A stretch of 64,000 nucleotides of DNA from an uncultured Kiritimatiellota bacterium (GCA_934635045.1 CAKTZA010000001.1:112841-176840); one strand, 5' to 3'. Shown: positions 48,728 through 57,120, counted from the stretch's first letter. The notes: a model not told the origin generated them from the letters alone. Numbers and translations: made by a program.

Positions 48728-51082
48728 TCACGTGGCTACTGGTTCATGACTACCACGTTTGATGAGGACAGCGAGGACGGCGACATCGGCTGGGTTCACG
48801 CCTGGGATGCGGCTCGCCTGGGCGAGCGTTTCCGGGCGGAACTTCTTCAGTTTCTCGCGGCTCTCGTAGCGGACGGCAAGACACTTGTCATAGTTCAGCC
48901 ACTTGGGTATCTTGATGGCCTCGTCCTTCTTGGCGCGTTCGGCGGCCTTTTCCTCCTGCTCGATATACGGCGCATAATGACGCATAATCATAACTTCACG
49001 GTCTATCCGCGAGAGTGCGTTAAGATTGGCTGGCGTAAAAGTAGGTGTCGAGGTGGTATTGCTATTGCTCACACGGAGGCACGGAGACACGGAGGTTGTT
49101 TTTAGCACAGAAGACATATTCTTTTCCATGTCGGACGAATTCCTGTCGTTTATTTTCTTCCCGTGATGAGTTTCCTCTAAATTCTCCGTGCCTCCGTGTC
49201 TCCGTGTGAGATTATTTACAGATGAGCCAACGTCATTCCTCGTATCAGCATTTAACTTTTTTAGAATCTCACAATACTCTTCTTCAATCGCCTCAAGTGA
49301 TTCCTTTGAACGAATGCCGATACGTTTGGCGGCGGCGAGCAGTCGATAACAGGCGTTGTCCTGACGCAGGATCAGCCGACGTTCGGCGCGGCTCGTGAAC
49401 ATTCGGTACGGCTCGTCTGTACCCTTCGTGACAAGATCGTCAATCATCACGCCGATGTAGGCATCTTGACGACTGAGAATCAACGGCTCTTCGCCCTTGA
49501 CCTTCAACGCCGCGTTGATGCCCGCCATGAGACCCTGTGCCGCCGCTTCCTCATAGCCAGTCGTGCCATTGATCTGTCCGGCGAAGAAAAGACCGGGTAT
49601 GTTCTTTGATTCAAGTGCATGGGTCAGTTCACGGGCATCAATGCTGTCGTATTCGATGGCGTAGGCATAGACGAGAAATTCGGCGTGTTTGAGTCCGGCA
49701 ATCGAATGAACCATCTCCTCTTGAACCGATTCAGGCAGTGAACAGCTGAGGCCGTTCGGATAGATAATGGTGCCGTCCTTGTCTTCGGGTTCGAGAATGA
49801 CGTGATGCTGATGGGCTTCGGCGAAGCGGACGATCTTGTCCTCGATGCTCGGGCAGTAGCGAACGCCTGTTCCGACAATCTTGCCACCGTAGAGAGCCGA
49901 AACGGAGAGATGATCACGGATGATTTGGTGAGTTCTGTCGTTCGTGTGTGTCATCCAGCATGGTAACTCCGGCATATTGTTCCACGTGGAACAACAAATA
50001 GAGGGACCATTATTCTCACACGGAGCCACGGAGTCGCGGAGAATATCTGTTTTATTGTCTTCGTGTCTCCCATTCTCCGACCTCTCCGTGTTAAGTGTCG
50101 CAGACTTGTCCTCAGTCGATGCCAATCCTGTCGTGGTTGGTTGTGGCTCACACGGAGTCACGGAGTCACGGAGATATGAGATGAACTCATCGTCTCCGTG
50201 TCTTCCATTCTCCGACCTCTCCGTGTTAAGCGTCGCAGACCCTCTTCCTTCACTCTCAATTCGTGACAATTCGTGATAATTCGTGGTTTTTATCTCACAC
50301 GGAGGCGCGGAGGCACGGAGATGAATAGGTGAAATATCTGTACGCTCCGTGGCTCCGTCTCTCCGTGTGAGACATTTGAGTTGATTTTGTTCCACGTGGA
50401 ACAATGGGCGGGGGGTGTCGCCATTTTGTCTCTGACAGACGCTGAAATCGCAACTTGAGGCCTTCAAGCGTGGGGGTGTGCCTGTCTTGAGGCGAATCAG
50501 CTTAAAGCCGAGGGCAGAAAGGCTTTCAGAAAGTCGATTGACGGCGGGGCGTCCGTCGCCGCCGCTTTCGCGGCACTGGTCGCCAACCCAGACGCGGCCG
50601 CGCAAGGCCGTGCCGCTTGTAATGACGACGGTTCGCGCGGTGAGAGAGCCGTGGCATTCCGTTTGCACGGAATGCACAGGACAGGCACAATCGTCAATAC
50701 TAATCACTGCGTCTTCGAGAACGGTCAGGTTGGGTTGTGCGGCGATGACGGCTTGCATGCGCGCGGCGTATTCCTTCTTGGCGCACTGGCAGCGCGTTGC
50801 CCAGACGGCGGGGCCACGGCTCAGGTTGAGAACCTTCGCCTGAAGGGCGGTGGCGTCCGCGTTCTTGCCCATTTCGCCGCCCAGCGCGTCGAGTTCGCAG
50901 ACGAGATGACTCTTGGCCAAGCCGCCGATGGACGGGTTGCAGGGCATGCGCGCAATGGCGTCCTTGACGGACGTGACAAGCAGCGTCCGAACGTTCATGC
51001 GCGCGGCGGCGAGGGCGGCTTCGGCCCCCGCATGGCCACCGCCCACGACGATCACGTCAAACTGAAATTCTGAAAAGTTCAT
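48728..51082 (-). CDS. mnmG: tRNA uridine modification enzyme MnmG (GidA) with two repeat insertions
   Basis: A 784-residue MnmG; relatives have about 620-650. With MnmE it makes 5-carboxymethylaminomethyl-U34 in tRNA. The FAD loop VVGGGHAGAEAALAAARM, MPCNPSIGGLAKSHLVCEID-like segment, LKTGTPPRLKA, GVRYCPSIEDKIVRF, GQINGTTGYEEAAAQGLMAG and ASRIPGVNPADVAVL are present. About 115 extra residues lie between NGDTPRPL and ELPCWMTHTN, containing three LRxSxxPCE peptides from family A repeats. About 50 more lie in the C-terminal linker (LTRRHGGTENLE ... SPCLRVS). The ATG at 51082 is 6 bases after TATAAT (51089-51094), so translation is probably leaderless. Confidence 0.93.
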   Translation of the reverse strand: MNFSEFQFDVIVVGGGHAGAEAALAAARMNVRTLLVTSVKDAIARMPCNPSIGGLAKSHLVCELDALGGEMGKNADATALQAKVLNLSRGPAVWATRCQCAKKEYAARMQAVIAAQPNLTVLEDAVISIDDCACPVHSVQTECHGSLTARTVVITSGTALRGRVWVGDQCRESGGDGRPAVNRLSESLSALGFKLIRLKTGTPPRLKASSCDFSVCQRQNGDTPRPLFHVEQNQLKCLTRRDGATERTDISPIHLRASAPPCEIKTTNYHELSRIESEGRGSATLNTERSENGRHGDDEFISYLRDSVTPCEPQPTTTGLASTEDKSATLNTERSENGRHEDNKTDILRDSVAPCENNGPSICCSTWNNMPELPCWMTHTNDRTHQIIRDHLSVSALYGGKIVGTGVRYCPSIEDKIVRFAEAHQHHVILEPEDKDGTIIYPNGLSCSLPESVQEEMVHSIAGLKHAEFLVYAYAIEYDSIDARELTHALESKNIPGLFFAGQINGTTGYEEAAAQGLMAGINAALKVKGEEPLILSRQDAYIGVMIDDLVTKGTDEPYRMFTSRAERRLILRQDNACYRLLAAAKRIGIRSKESLEAIEEEYCEILKKLNADTRNDVGSSVNNLTRRHGGTENLEETHHGKKINDRNSSDMEKNMSSVLKTTSVSPCLRVSNSNTTSTPTFTPANLNALSRIDREVMIMRHYAPYIEQEEKAAERAKKDEAIKIPKWLNYDKCLAVRYESREKLKKFRPETLAQASRIPGVNPADVAVLAVLIKRGSHEPVAT
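49068..49210. repeat. Family A palindrome in the mnmG C-terminal coding region
   Basis: Left arm CTCACACGGAGGCACGGAGA and right arm CTCCGTGCCTCCGTGTCTCC frame an 89-base centre. The whole element is read through in the mnmG frame. Confidence 0.9.
49978..49993. promoter_or_regulatory. parS site 1 (ParB-binding palindrome)
   Basis: TGTTCCACGTGGAACA, a perfect 16-base palindrome (18 with flanking T and A). This is a standard chromosomal parS sequence bound by ParB to organise and segregate the origin region. It lies inside mnmG at the left border of the repeat-rich insert. parA and parB are not in the window. Confidence 0.85.
50015..50371. repeat. Three family A palindromes in tandem inside mnmG
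   Basis: Copies at about 50015-50095, 50147-50230 and 50294-50371. The first two share a longer unit including CTCCGACCTCTCCGTGTTAA, so one was duplicated. All are in frame and translate to LRASAPPCE, LRDSVTPCE and LRDSVAPCE. Confidence 0.9.
50388..50403. promoter_or_regulatory. parS site 2 (ParB-binding palindrome)
   Basis: A second perfect TGTTCCACGTGGAACA, 410 bases from the first and at the other border of the family A block in mnmG. Confidence 0.85.
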
Positions 51083-51313
51083 GGGTGCATTATAGCACAC
51101 TCTCAACAGATTTGTGAACAGAAAATTTGCAGAAGTTATGCACCACTGAAAGTTCTATTTTTAACTGTTTTTGATGAAAAGTGCGCGATTTTTTCAGAAA
51201 CTCTTTTTGTCAAGGGAAAAGATGTCAAATCATGTCTACACTTATTGATAAGTTATCAACAATTTTCGTCCAACTTGCGCTTTTTCGCGGAATTATGCTA
51301 TACTTCTCAACAC
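51083..51313. other. Candidate oriC between mnmG and the metalloenzyme gene
   Basis: An AT-rich stretch at the point where coding strand switches from minus to plus. It contains TTATGCACC (51136-51144, one mismatch to TTATNCACA), the palindrome TTGATAAGTTATCAA with TTATCAACA at 51253-51261, and runs of T that could unwind. The mnmG -10 box lies at its left end. At its right end TATACT precedes the TTG start of the next gene. The location next to gidA is a classic oriC position. Confidence 0.5.
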
Positions 51314-52171
51314 TTGAAAGTCATCTTCCTATTCATCGACGGTGTCGGCCTGGCCGAACCTTCGTCGGAGAACCCGCTGAACGCGGAGGTCTGTCCGACG
51401 CTGTGGCGTTTGATCGAACGCCACGCGAAGCCCATCGACGCCTGTCTGGGGGTCGCGGGCGTCCCGCAGTCCGCGACAGGCCAGGCGACGATGTTCACGG
51501 GCGTCAACTGCGCGCAGACGATGGGGCGGCACTGCGAGGGCTTTCCGGGGCGCGAGCTGCGCCAGATCGTCGAACGCGACAACCTCTTCCTTGAACTGAA
51601 GAAGCGCGGGCGGCGCGTGAAGTTCGCCGACGCCTATCTCGTCAATTCGGCGGATGAGCTGGCGAACCGGCGCTTCAAGTCGGTGACGACCGTGATGGCC
51701 CTGACGGCGCCGGAGTCGATCTCGACGGCGGGAGACCTCATGAACGACGACGCGGTACTGCAGGACCTGACGCGCGAGACGATCCAGGACCGCTATCCCG
51801 ACATCCCGGTCATCCCGCCGCAGCGCGCGGCCGAGCACCTCTTTCGCCTCGCGCGCGCGAACGACCTCACGCTCTACGAGTTCTTCCAGACGGACGTGTC
51901 GGGCCACGCGATGGACTATGCGCGCGCGTGCGCGGTGCTGCGCACGTACGACCGGTTTCTCGCCGCGCTCGTCCGCTGCACGGAGGCGGCGGGCCTCACG
52001 CTCGTGATGACGGCGGACCACGGGAACATCGAATCCCTCGGCGAACGCGGCCATACGCGCAATCCCGTGCCGTTTGTCGCGTTCGGCCCGAAGGAGAAAT
52101 TCCTGCGCGCGCGCGTGTCCTCCTTAGCCGACGTGACCCCCGCCTTGCTTGCGGCTTTCGACGCTTTGTGA
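51314..52171 (+). CDS. Metalloenzyme-superfamily phosphatase/phosphomutase-like protein
   Basis: A 285-residue protein of the alkaline-phosphatase/phosphopentomutase/iPGM metalloenzyme fold. FLFIDGVGLAEP holds the first metal Asp, QSATGQATMFTG the phosphorylated Ser/Thr region, MTADHGNIES the D-H metal pair and RGHTRNPVPFVAFG the last His. It lacks the large cap of phosphoglycerate mutase, so the substrate is uncertain. The TTG at 51314 is used because a TATACT box lies 9 bases before it and homology begins at LKVIFLFIDG. Confidence 0.75.
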   Translation: MKVIFLFIDGVGLAEPSSENPLNAEVCPTLWRLIERHAKPIDACLGVAGVPQSATGQATMFTGVNCAQTMGRHCEGFPGRELRQIVERDNLFLELKKRGRRVKFADAYLVNSADELANRRFKSVTTVMALTAPESISTAGDLMNDDAVLQDLTRETIQDRYPDIPVIPPQRAAEHLFRLARANDLTLYEFFQTDVSGHAMDYARACAVLRTYDRFLAALVRCTEAAGLTLVMTADHGNIESLGERGHTRNPVPFVAFGPKEKFLRARVSSLADVTPALLAAFDAL

Positions 52172-52243
52172 TACAATGTCACTCACGTTGCATTCTACAC
52201 TTGAACCAACAACACGAAAAAACACACAACTGGAGAACTGACG

Positions 52244-53671
52244 ATGGCCTGTTCCTGTGGCAAGAAGACCTGCGGAGGCAAGAAGGGTTGCACGTGCGAC
52301 CACACCGAGTTCGCGGCGCCGATGAGCGCGCTGTGGCAAATCTACGACGGCATCGACGCGAAGGCGAACGCCCAGGTCGTCGCGATCGCGTGGGAGCGCG
52401 AGGACGGCAAGGTCTTCCGCTATGACCTGCCGATTCCGAAGCGGCTCGACCCGCAGGCGACGAAGTTCGTCTCGTACGTCGTCGAGCGCATCGCGAAGTT
52501 CATCGTCTGGTCGGCCGGCGGCTGGAAGCTCTACCTCGCCGGCCCTGACGCGATCGTGAAGCCCGTCGCGAAGGCCTACACGAAGAAGGGGGCGCGCGCG
52601 TTCGACTACGACTTCTTCACGTCGATCTACGGGCGTCCCGTCGAGGCCGTCGTCGTGCCGCTCGCGAAGATGCCGGAGTTCAGCGAGAAGCCGGCGGTCG
52701 TCAAGACGGTGGCGGACGGCTGCCGCATCGGCTTCGACCTCGGCGCGTCCGACTTCAAGATCTCGGCGCTCAACAAGGGCAAGGTCGTCTTCTCGAAGGA
52801 GTTCCCGTGGGACCCGCGCAACAACGCCGACCCGGAGTACCACTACACGATGCTGACGAACGGCCTCAAGGAGGCGGCCGCGTCGCTGCCGCGCGTCGAC
52901 GCGATCGGCGGCTCGACGGCCGGCACGCTCGTCGGCCAGAAGATGGGCATCGCCTCGCTCTTCCGCGCGATCAAGGAGAAGAACCCGGCGAAGTTCGCCG
53001 AGGCGCAGAACCTGTTCTTCCGCATCGAGAAGGACTGGGGCGTGCCGTTCGCGATCTACAACGACGGCGACGTGACGGCGCTCGCCGGCATGATCACGAT
53101 GAACCGCAAGGGCATCCTCGGCGTCGCGATGGGCTCGTCGGAGGCCGTCGGCTACGTCGACCCGAAGGGCGCGATGACGGGCCGCATCAGCGAGCTCGCG
53201 TTCGCGCCGGTCGACTTCAACCCGTGCGCGCCGAAGGACGAGTGGTCGGGCGACGCCGGCGTCGGCGCGATGGCGTTCTCGCAGCAGGCCGTCAACTGGC
53301 TCGCCGAGAAGCACGGCTTCAAGTTCCCGAAGGCGATGAAGCTCCCGGAGCGCCTCAAGGTCGTGCAGGCCGCGATGGAGAAGGGCGACGCGAAGGCCCT
53401 CAAGGTCTACGTCCAGATCGGCCGCTTCCTCGCGCACGCGATTCCGTGGTACAACGAGTTCTACGACTACGAGAACATGATGATCCTCGGTCGCGTGACC
53501 TCGGGCCTCGGCGGCGAGATCATCCTCGAGACGGCGAAGGCGATGCTGAAGGACGTCTATCCCGAGTGGGCCGAGAAGATCGACATCTTCATGCCCGACG
53601 AGAATGCGCGCCGCCTCGGCCAGTCCGTCGCCGCCGCGCAGATTCCCGTCATCCGCAAGGGGCGCAAGTAA
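52244..53671 (+). CDS. ROK/actin-fold sugar-kinase-like protein with Cys-rich N-terminus
   Basis: A 475-residue protein. The first 20 residues have six Cys (CSCGKKTCGG, GCTCDH), a possible metal or Fe-S tag. From about residue 155 an actin-like ATPase fold begins: IGFDLGASDFKISALNKG is the phosphate-1 loop, AIGGSTAGTLVG and FAIYNDGDVTALAG the ROK-like active region with the catalytic Asp, and GVAMGSSEAVGYVDP the phosphate-2 loop. The N-terminal 150 residues do not resemble ROK proteins. A sugar-kinase role is plausible but unproven. It has GGAG upstream and precedes the pseudopilin operon by 15 bases. Confidence 0.7.
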   Translation: MACSCGKKTCGGKKGCTCDHTEFAAPMSALWQIYDGIDAKANAQVVAIAWEREDGKVFRYDLPIPKRLDPQATKFVSYVVERIAKFIVWSAGGWKLYLAGPDAIVKPVAKAYTKKGARAFDYDFFTSIYGRPVEAVVVPLAKMPEFSEKPAVVKTVADGCRIGFDLGASDFKISALNKGKVVFSKEFPWDPRNNADPEYHYTMLTNGLKEAAASLPRVDAIGGSTAGTLVGQKMGIASLFRAIKEKNPAKFAEAQNLFFRIEKDWGVPFAIYNDGDVTALAGMITMNRKGILGVAMGSSEAVGYVDPKGAMTGRISELAFAPVDFNPCAPKDEWSGDAGVGAMAFSQQAVNWLAEKHGFKFPKAMKLPERLKVVQAAMEKGDAKALKVYVQIGRFLAHAIPWYNEFYDYENMMILGRVTSGLGGEIILETAKAMLKDVYPEWAEKIDIFMPDENARRLGQSVAAAQIPVIRKGRK

Positions 53672-53686
53672 GGCGAGGCAGGCGGA

Positions 53687-54874
53687 ATGAAAAGGGGCTT
53701 CACACTCGTCGAGATGCTCATCGTCGTCGTCGTGCTCGTCACGCTGATGACGATGACGTTCCGCCTGTCCTCCATCGGCAGCAACTCGTCGGCGCGGAAC
53801 AAGACGATCAACCGGATGCAGCGGCTGGAGAACTGCCTGTCGGGCTATTACGCCGCGTACGGCAGCTATCCGGCCGTCAAGCTCCACGGTTCGCGCAACA
53901 TCTACCTCGCGGTGAACGACGTCGGCATCCAGGACGAGGACGGCCAGGAGAACAAGGACCTCTGGGGCTGGTACCAGCCGGACGGCAGCCACGGGATCGG
54001 CTCCGAACAGGAGTGCAAGGCGTGGGAGCAGGTCAAGGCCGCGTGCAAGTCTCAGCCGCTCGGCTACCGCTTCCCCTTCCCGAACCTGCCGGTCTGGGAC
54101 CAGTACATCACGGCCGTGTCCGACGCGCTCAAGAAGAACGTGGAGGACAAGACGAACATTTCGGAGACGCGCAAGCACGTCCTGCAGATGGGCTTCTCGA
54201 ACCTGAAGAACTTCGGTGCGCTCGATTCGAGCGCGACCGACTGGCGCGAAGTCCAGATCTTCCAGTTCGGCCTCATGAGCTATCTCCTGCCGCGCTACAT
54301 GGTCGGCATGAACGGCGAGAGCACGCTGTTCGCCGACAACTACCGGCAGTGGACGGCGAACAACGTCACGGCCTATGATCCGTTCACGGACGAGGAGAGG
54401 AACTGGGCGACCGTCTACGAGTGGGCGCAGGAAGTGACGAAGGAGAATCCCGACCGCGAGAAGCTGATGCGCATCGAGAACATGCCGTCGCAGGCCGTGA
54501 CCGCGCGCTGGATGCCGAACCTGGAGGGAAGCGTGAGCTGCAACTACGACTTCCGCCTCTTCGGCGTCGACATCAAGGGCGACTCGGCCTCGCAGGAGCT
54601 GCGGGCCGACAACGACGAGATCGAGGTCTACTCGACGAGCGGTTCGGGCACGGGCGGAACCTACTACGTGCTGGACGGCGTGACCGTGCTGGACGGCTGG
54701 GGAAACGAGTTCTACTACTACTCGCCGCCGCCGCACCAGAGCTACACGCTGTGGTCGTCCGGCCCGAACGGGCGCACGTTCCCGCCGTGGATCTCGCGCA
54801 AGACGCTGGACAGCTCGGCGAACCGCTGCGTCGGCGCCTGGGTCGTGGATGACATCGTGAAGATGAGCAATTAG
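53687..54874 (+). CDS. Type II/IV pseudopilin-like protein, large
   Basis: A 395-residue protein with a canonical class III leader: MKRG then FTLVEMLIVVVVLVTLMTM, cleaved after Gly4 by prepilin peptidase, with the Glu at +5. A coiled segment follows (NRMQRLENCLSGYYAAYGSYP) as in GspG, then a large globular domain unlike known pilins. It is the first of eight prepilin-type genes in a row. The proteins may form a pseudopilus for a type II-like secretion system; no ATPase, platform or secretin genes are in the window. Confidence 0.85.
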   Translation: MKRGFTLVEMLIVVVVLVTLMTMTFRLSSIGSNSSARNKTINRMQRLENCLSGYYAAYGSYPAVKLHGSRNIYLAVNDVGIQDEDGQENKDLWGWYQPDGSHGIGSEQECKAWEQVKAACKSQPLGYRFPFPNLPVWDQYITAVSDALKKNVEDKTNISETRKHVLQMGFSNLKNFGALDSSATDWREVQIFQFGLMSYLLPRYMVGMNGESTLFADNYRQWTANNVTAYDPFTDEERNWATVYEWAQEVTKENPDREKLMRIENMPSQAVTARWMPNLEGSVSCNYDFRLFGVDIKGDSASQELRADNDEIEVYSTSGSGTGGTYYVLDGVTVLDGWGNEFYYYSPPPHQSYTLWSSGPNGRTFPPWISRKTLDSSANRCVGAWVVDDIVKMSN

Positions 54875-54876
54875 GG

Positions 54877-55084
54877 AAAAGGAAGAAGGAAGAGGGAAAA
54901 GGGAAGAGGGAAGAAGGAAGAAGGAAAAAAGAAAGAAGTAAGAAGGAAGAAGGAAAAGGAAAAAGGAAGAAAGTTATGATTTTGTCAATTGTCAGAAAAT
55001 TCGCGAGAACGGCTGCCCAGCCACAACAAGAAGTTCCCCACCACACTTCTTCCTTCTTCCTTCTTCCTTCTTACTTTTCCCTCA
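54877..55084. repeat. Family B element that provides start and leader of the next prepilin
   Basis: A purine arm (54877-54972, GGAAGAAGGAAGAAGG type), about 75 bases of centre beginning TTATGATTTTGTC, the core GTTCCCCACCACACTTC, then a pyrimidine arm (to 55084). The same centre occurs at 57193 and 62741. Confidence 0.9.
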
Positions 55085-55680
55085 CTCCAGCCTTCACCCT
55101 TGTCGAGATGCTGGTCGTGATCGGCATCATCGCGGTGCTGACGGGCGCGTCGCTCGCCGGGTACTCGAAGATGACGAAGTCCGCCGAGCGCGCGAAGTGC
55201 CAGGAGCTCGTCTCGAACGTCTCGACGGCGCTGACGGCCCTCTACCAGCGCGAGGGCTCCTGGCCGCGTCGCCTCCTCGCGAATGGCGCGTCGGGCGACG
55301 GCGAACTCGACGAGAAGGCCTCCCTCCCGCTCGCGAAGGGCGGCTACTTCTCGCTCAGCCACACGGACACGCAGCTGATCGGCGCCGACCGCTTCGGCAT
55401 CCTCACGCCGTGGGCGGCGGCCGTCGTGAAGAAGCGCGGCACGGGCGCGTCGAAGAGCGATCCCGTCGGCTCGATGACGGTGAAGGACCACATCCTCCAC
55501 TACGCGCTCGACACGGAAGGGCGCGGCGTCGTCGAGGCGAACGTCGGCGGCGTGTCGGTGAAGATCCGCGCGACGGCGGCCGTGTGGAGCGGCGGAAAGG
55601 ACGGCGTCATCGACGCCTATCCGAGCCGGCGCGACGACGTGTACAGCTGGACACAGGGACAGACGCAGGACATGCAGTAA
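54976..55680 (+). CDS. GspG-like pseudopilin with a repeat-derived 39-residue leader
   Basis: A 234-residue prepilin. The pilin helix is FTLVEMLVVIGIIAVLTGAS after Ala39. The leader MILSIVRKFARTAAQPQQEV and the following PHHTSSFFLLPSYF are encoded by a family B repeat, whereas neighbouring paralogues have 4-8 residue leaders. No internal start exists nearer the pilin helix. Position -1 is Ala, acceptable for prepilin peptidase, but a 39-residue partly hydrophobic leader is unusual. The mature domain has a GspG-like first helix and a C-terminal beta region. Confidence 0.85.
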   Translation: MILSIVRKFARTAAQPQQEVPHHTSSFFLLPSYFSLTPAFTLVEMLVVIGIIAVLTGASLAGYSKMTKSAERAKCQELVSNVSTALTALYQREGSWPRRLLANGASGDGELDEKASLPLAKGGYFSLSHTDTQLIGADRFGILTPWAAAVVKKRGTGASKSDPVGSMTVKDHILHYALDTEGRGVVEANVGGVSVKIRATAAVWSGGKDGVIDAYPSRRDDVYSWTQGQTQDMQ

Positions 55681-55681
55681 A

Positions 55682-56260
55682 ATGAAACGCGGCTTTACCA
55701 TTGTCGAACTCCTGCTCGTGGTCGGCATCATCGCGATCCTGATGGGGATCGTGACGACGGCGGCCTCGTCGAGCATCACCGCGAGCCGCTCGAACCGGGG
55801 CAAGGCGATCTGCGCGATCGTTCAGACGGCGCTCGCGACCTACCGCGAGCAGAAGGGCCGCTGGCCGATCGATCTCGCGGGCAAGACCGGCGGCAACACC
55901 GACGTGAAGGACTCGGCAGGCGACGACGACCGCTACATCCTTAACGCGAATGAGGTGCGCACGTGCGTACGCGCGCTGATCGACGAGGTGAAGCGCGGCA
56001 ATCCGCTCCTTGACGTCTCCGGCCTCTGGGTCTCGGGCACGTCGGACGGCGAACCCGACCTGAACGGCGGTGCGCGCGCCGGGTCGTTCGGCCTCAGCTT
56101 CATGGACGCCGTGCGCGGCACGAAGCGGAGCAAGGAGAAGATGCAGACGAGCAAGATGTACTTTGGTTATCCCGACGCCGCGACCGGGCGGTTCGTCCGC
56201 CTGCGCATGGTCTACTCGATCCCGACCGACCAAATCACCGTCATGAGGTTTTCGGACTGA
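55682..56260 (+). CDS. GspG-like pseudopilin
   Basis: A 192-residue prepilin starting MKRG then FTIVELLLVVGIIAILMGIV. The GspG-like helix continues with SNRGKAICAIVQTALATYRE and KGRWPID. The gene starts 2 bases after the preceding stop and its own stop overlaps the next ATG (TGATG), so it is tightly coupled. It probably builds the pseudopilus rod or a minor tip protein. Confidence 0.85.
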   Translation: MKRGFTIVELLLVVGIIAILMGIVTTAASSSITASRSNRGKAICAIVQTALATYREQKGRWPIDLAGKTGGNTDVKDSAGDDDRYILNANEVRTCVRALIDEVKRGNPLLDVSGLWVSGTSDGEPDLNGGARAGSFGLSFMDAVRGTKRSKEKMQTSKMYFGYPDAATGRFVRLRMVYSIPTDQITVMRFSD

Positions 56261-57120
56261 TGAAGAACGCCTTCACATTGCTGGAACTGCTGGTTGTCAT
56301 CGGCATCATGGGCTTCCTCGGCACCATCTCCGTCGGCGGCTACCGCGCGATGCAGCGCGGCATGGAGGAGCGCGGCGTCATGCAGAACGTCAACGCCTTC
56401 GTCGAGGCCGCCTACGAGCGCGCGCAGATCGACCGCCAGCCGACGGCGATCTACTTCTGGAACGAGACGCTGCGCGCGGCGTCGGACGACGAGACGGAAA
56501 TCGTCGTCGGCAAGGCCGTCGCCGTGCGTCGGCAGGGGCGGCTTTCGCGCGTGTCGGGCAACCGGCTCATCGACGAGTTCGCCGACCTGAACCTCGTCTA
56601 CAAGACGAGCGGCGACGACGATTCGAGCGAAGGGGCCGATGCGGCTGACAAGGAGAACACGATGTACCTCTACTGCCTCGACAACATGGGCTCGTCGCAG
56701 GTTCAGGTGAAGCGCTCGATCGTCTCGAACAAGGTTCGGAAGGACTCGCTGAACGAGCAGTATATGCAGGGCCTGCCGACGGACAATGCAGGTTCCGGCA
56801 CGATCGAGGCGTGGGGATTCGAGAAGGTGGGCGATGACGATTCGGTCAACTGGAAGGCCGGTTCGGCCTATGGGTTCGAGTTCGCCGAACTGACGCTGCC
56901 GGCAAACTACATCTTCGGTTCGAGCTACAGTTCGAATGTCGATACGCCGGTGCAGGCGGCCGGCACGATGGTCTTCGGCGTCGGCCGCAACAACGGCGAC
57001 AGCACGACTGGCGCAACCGTGTCCGGCTCGGTCACCGTCTATGCCTTGCGTCCGACGTCGTCCGGTTCGCTTTCGCCCATTCGGGTCAACAAGGCGGATG
57101 ATCCGGTGAAGAATAGGTAA
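56260..57120 (+). CDS. GspH-like minor pseudopilin
   Basis: A 286-residue prepilin starting MKNA then FTLLELLVVIGIMGFLGTIS. The helix is followed by MQRGMEERGVMQNVNAFVEA and DRQPTAIYFWNE, the GspH/FimT arrangement. The C-terminal domain is larger than usual. Leader cleavage is after Ala4. It is coupled to the gene upstream and followed by a family B repeat. Confidence 0.85.
   Translation: MKNAFTLLELLVVIGIMGFLGTISVGGYRAMQRGMEERGVMQNVNAFVEAAYERAQIDRQPTAIYFWNETLRAASDDETEIVVGKAVAVRRQGRLSRVSGNRLIDEFADLNLVYKTSGDDDSSEGADAADKENTMYLYCLDNMGSSQVQVKRSIVSNKVRKDSLNEQYMQGLPTDNAGSGTIEAWGFEKVGDDDSVNWKAGSAYGFEFAELTLPANYIFGSSYSSNVDTPVQAAGTMVFGVGRNNGDSTTGATVSGSVTVYALRPTSSGSLSPIRVNKADDPVKNR

Noticed and set aside
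51245..51313. Longer N-terminus for the metalloenzyme starting at 51245
   Set aside because: The extension would read through the AT-rich origin candidate and the -10 box. Family similarity begins at the TTG.
52124..54736. A minus-strand open frame of about 870 codons opposite the ROK-like and first prepilin genes
   Set aside because: Shadow composition and no recognisable domain, while the plus-strand genes have clear motifs.
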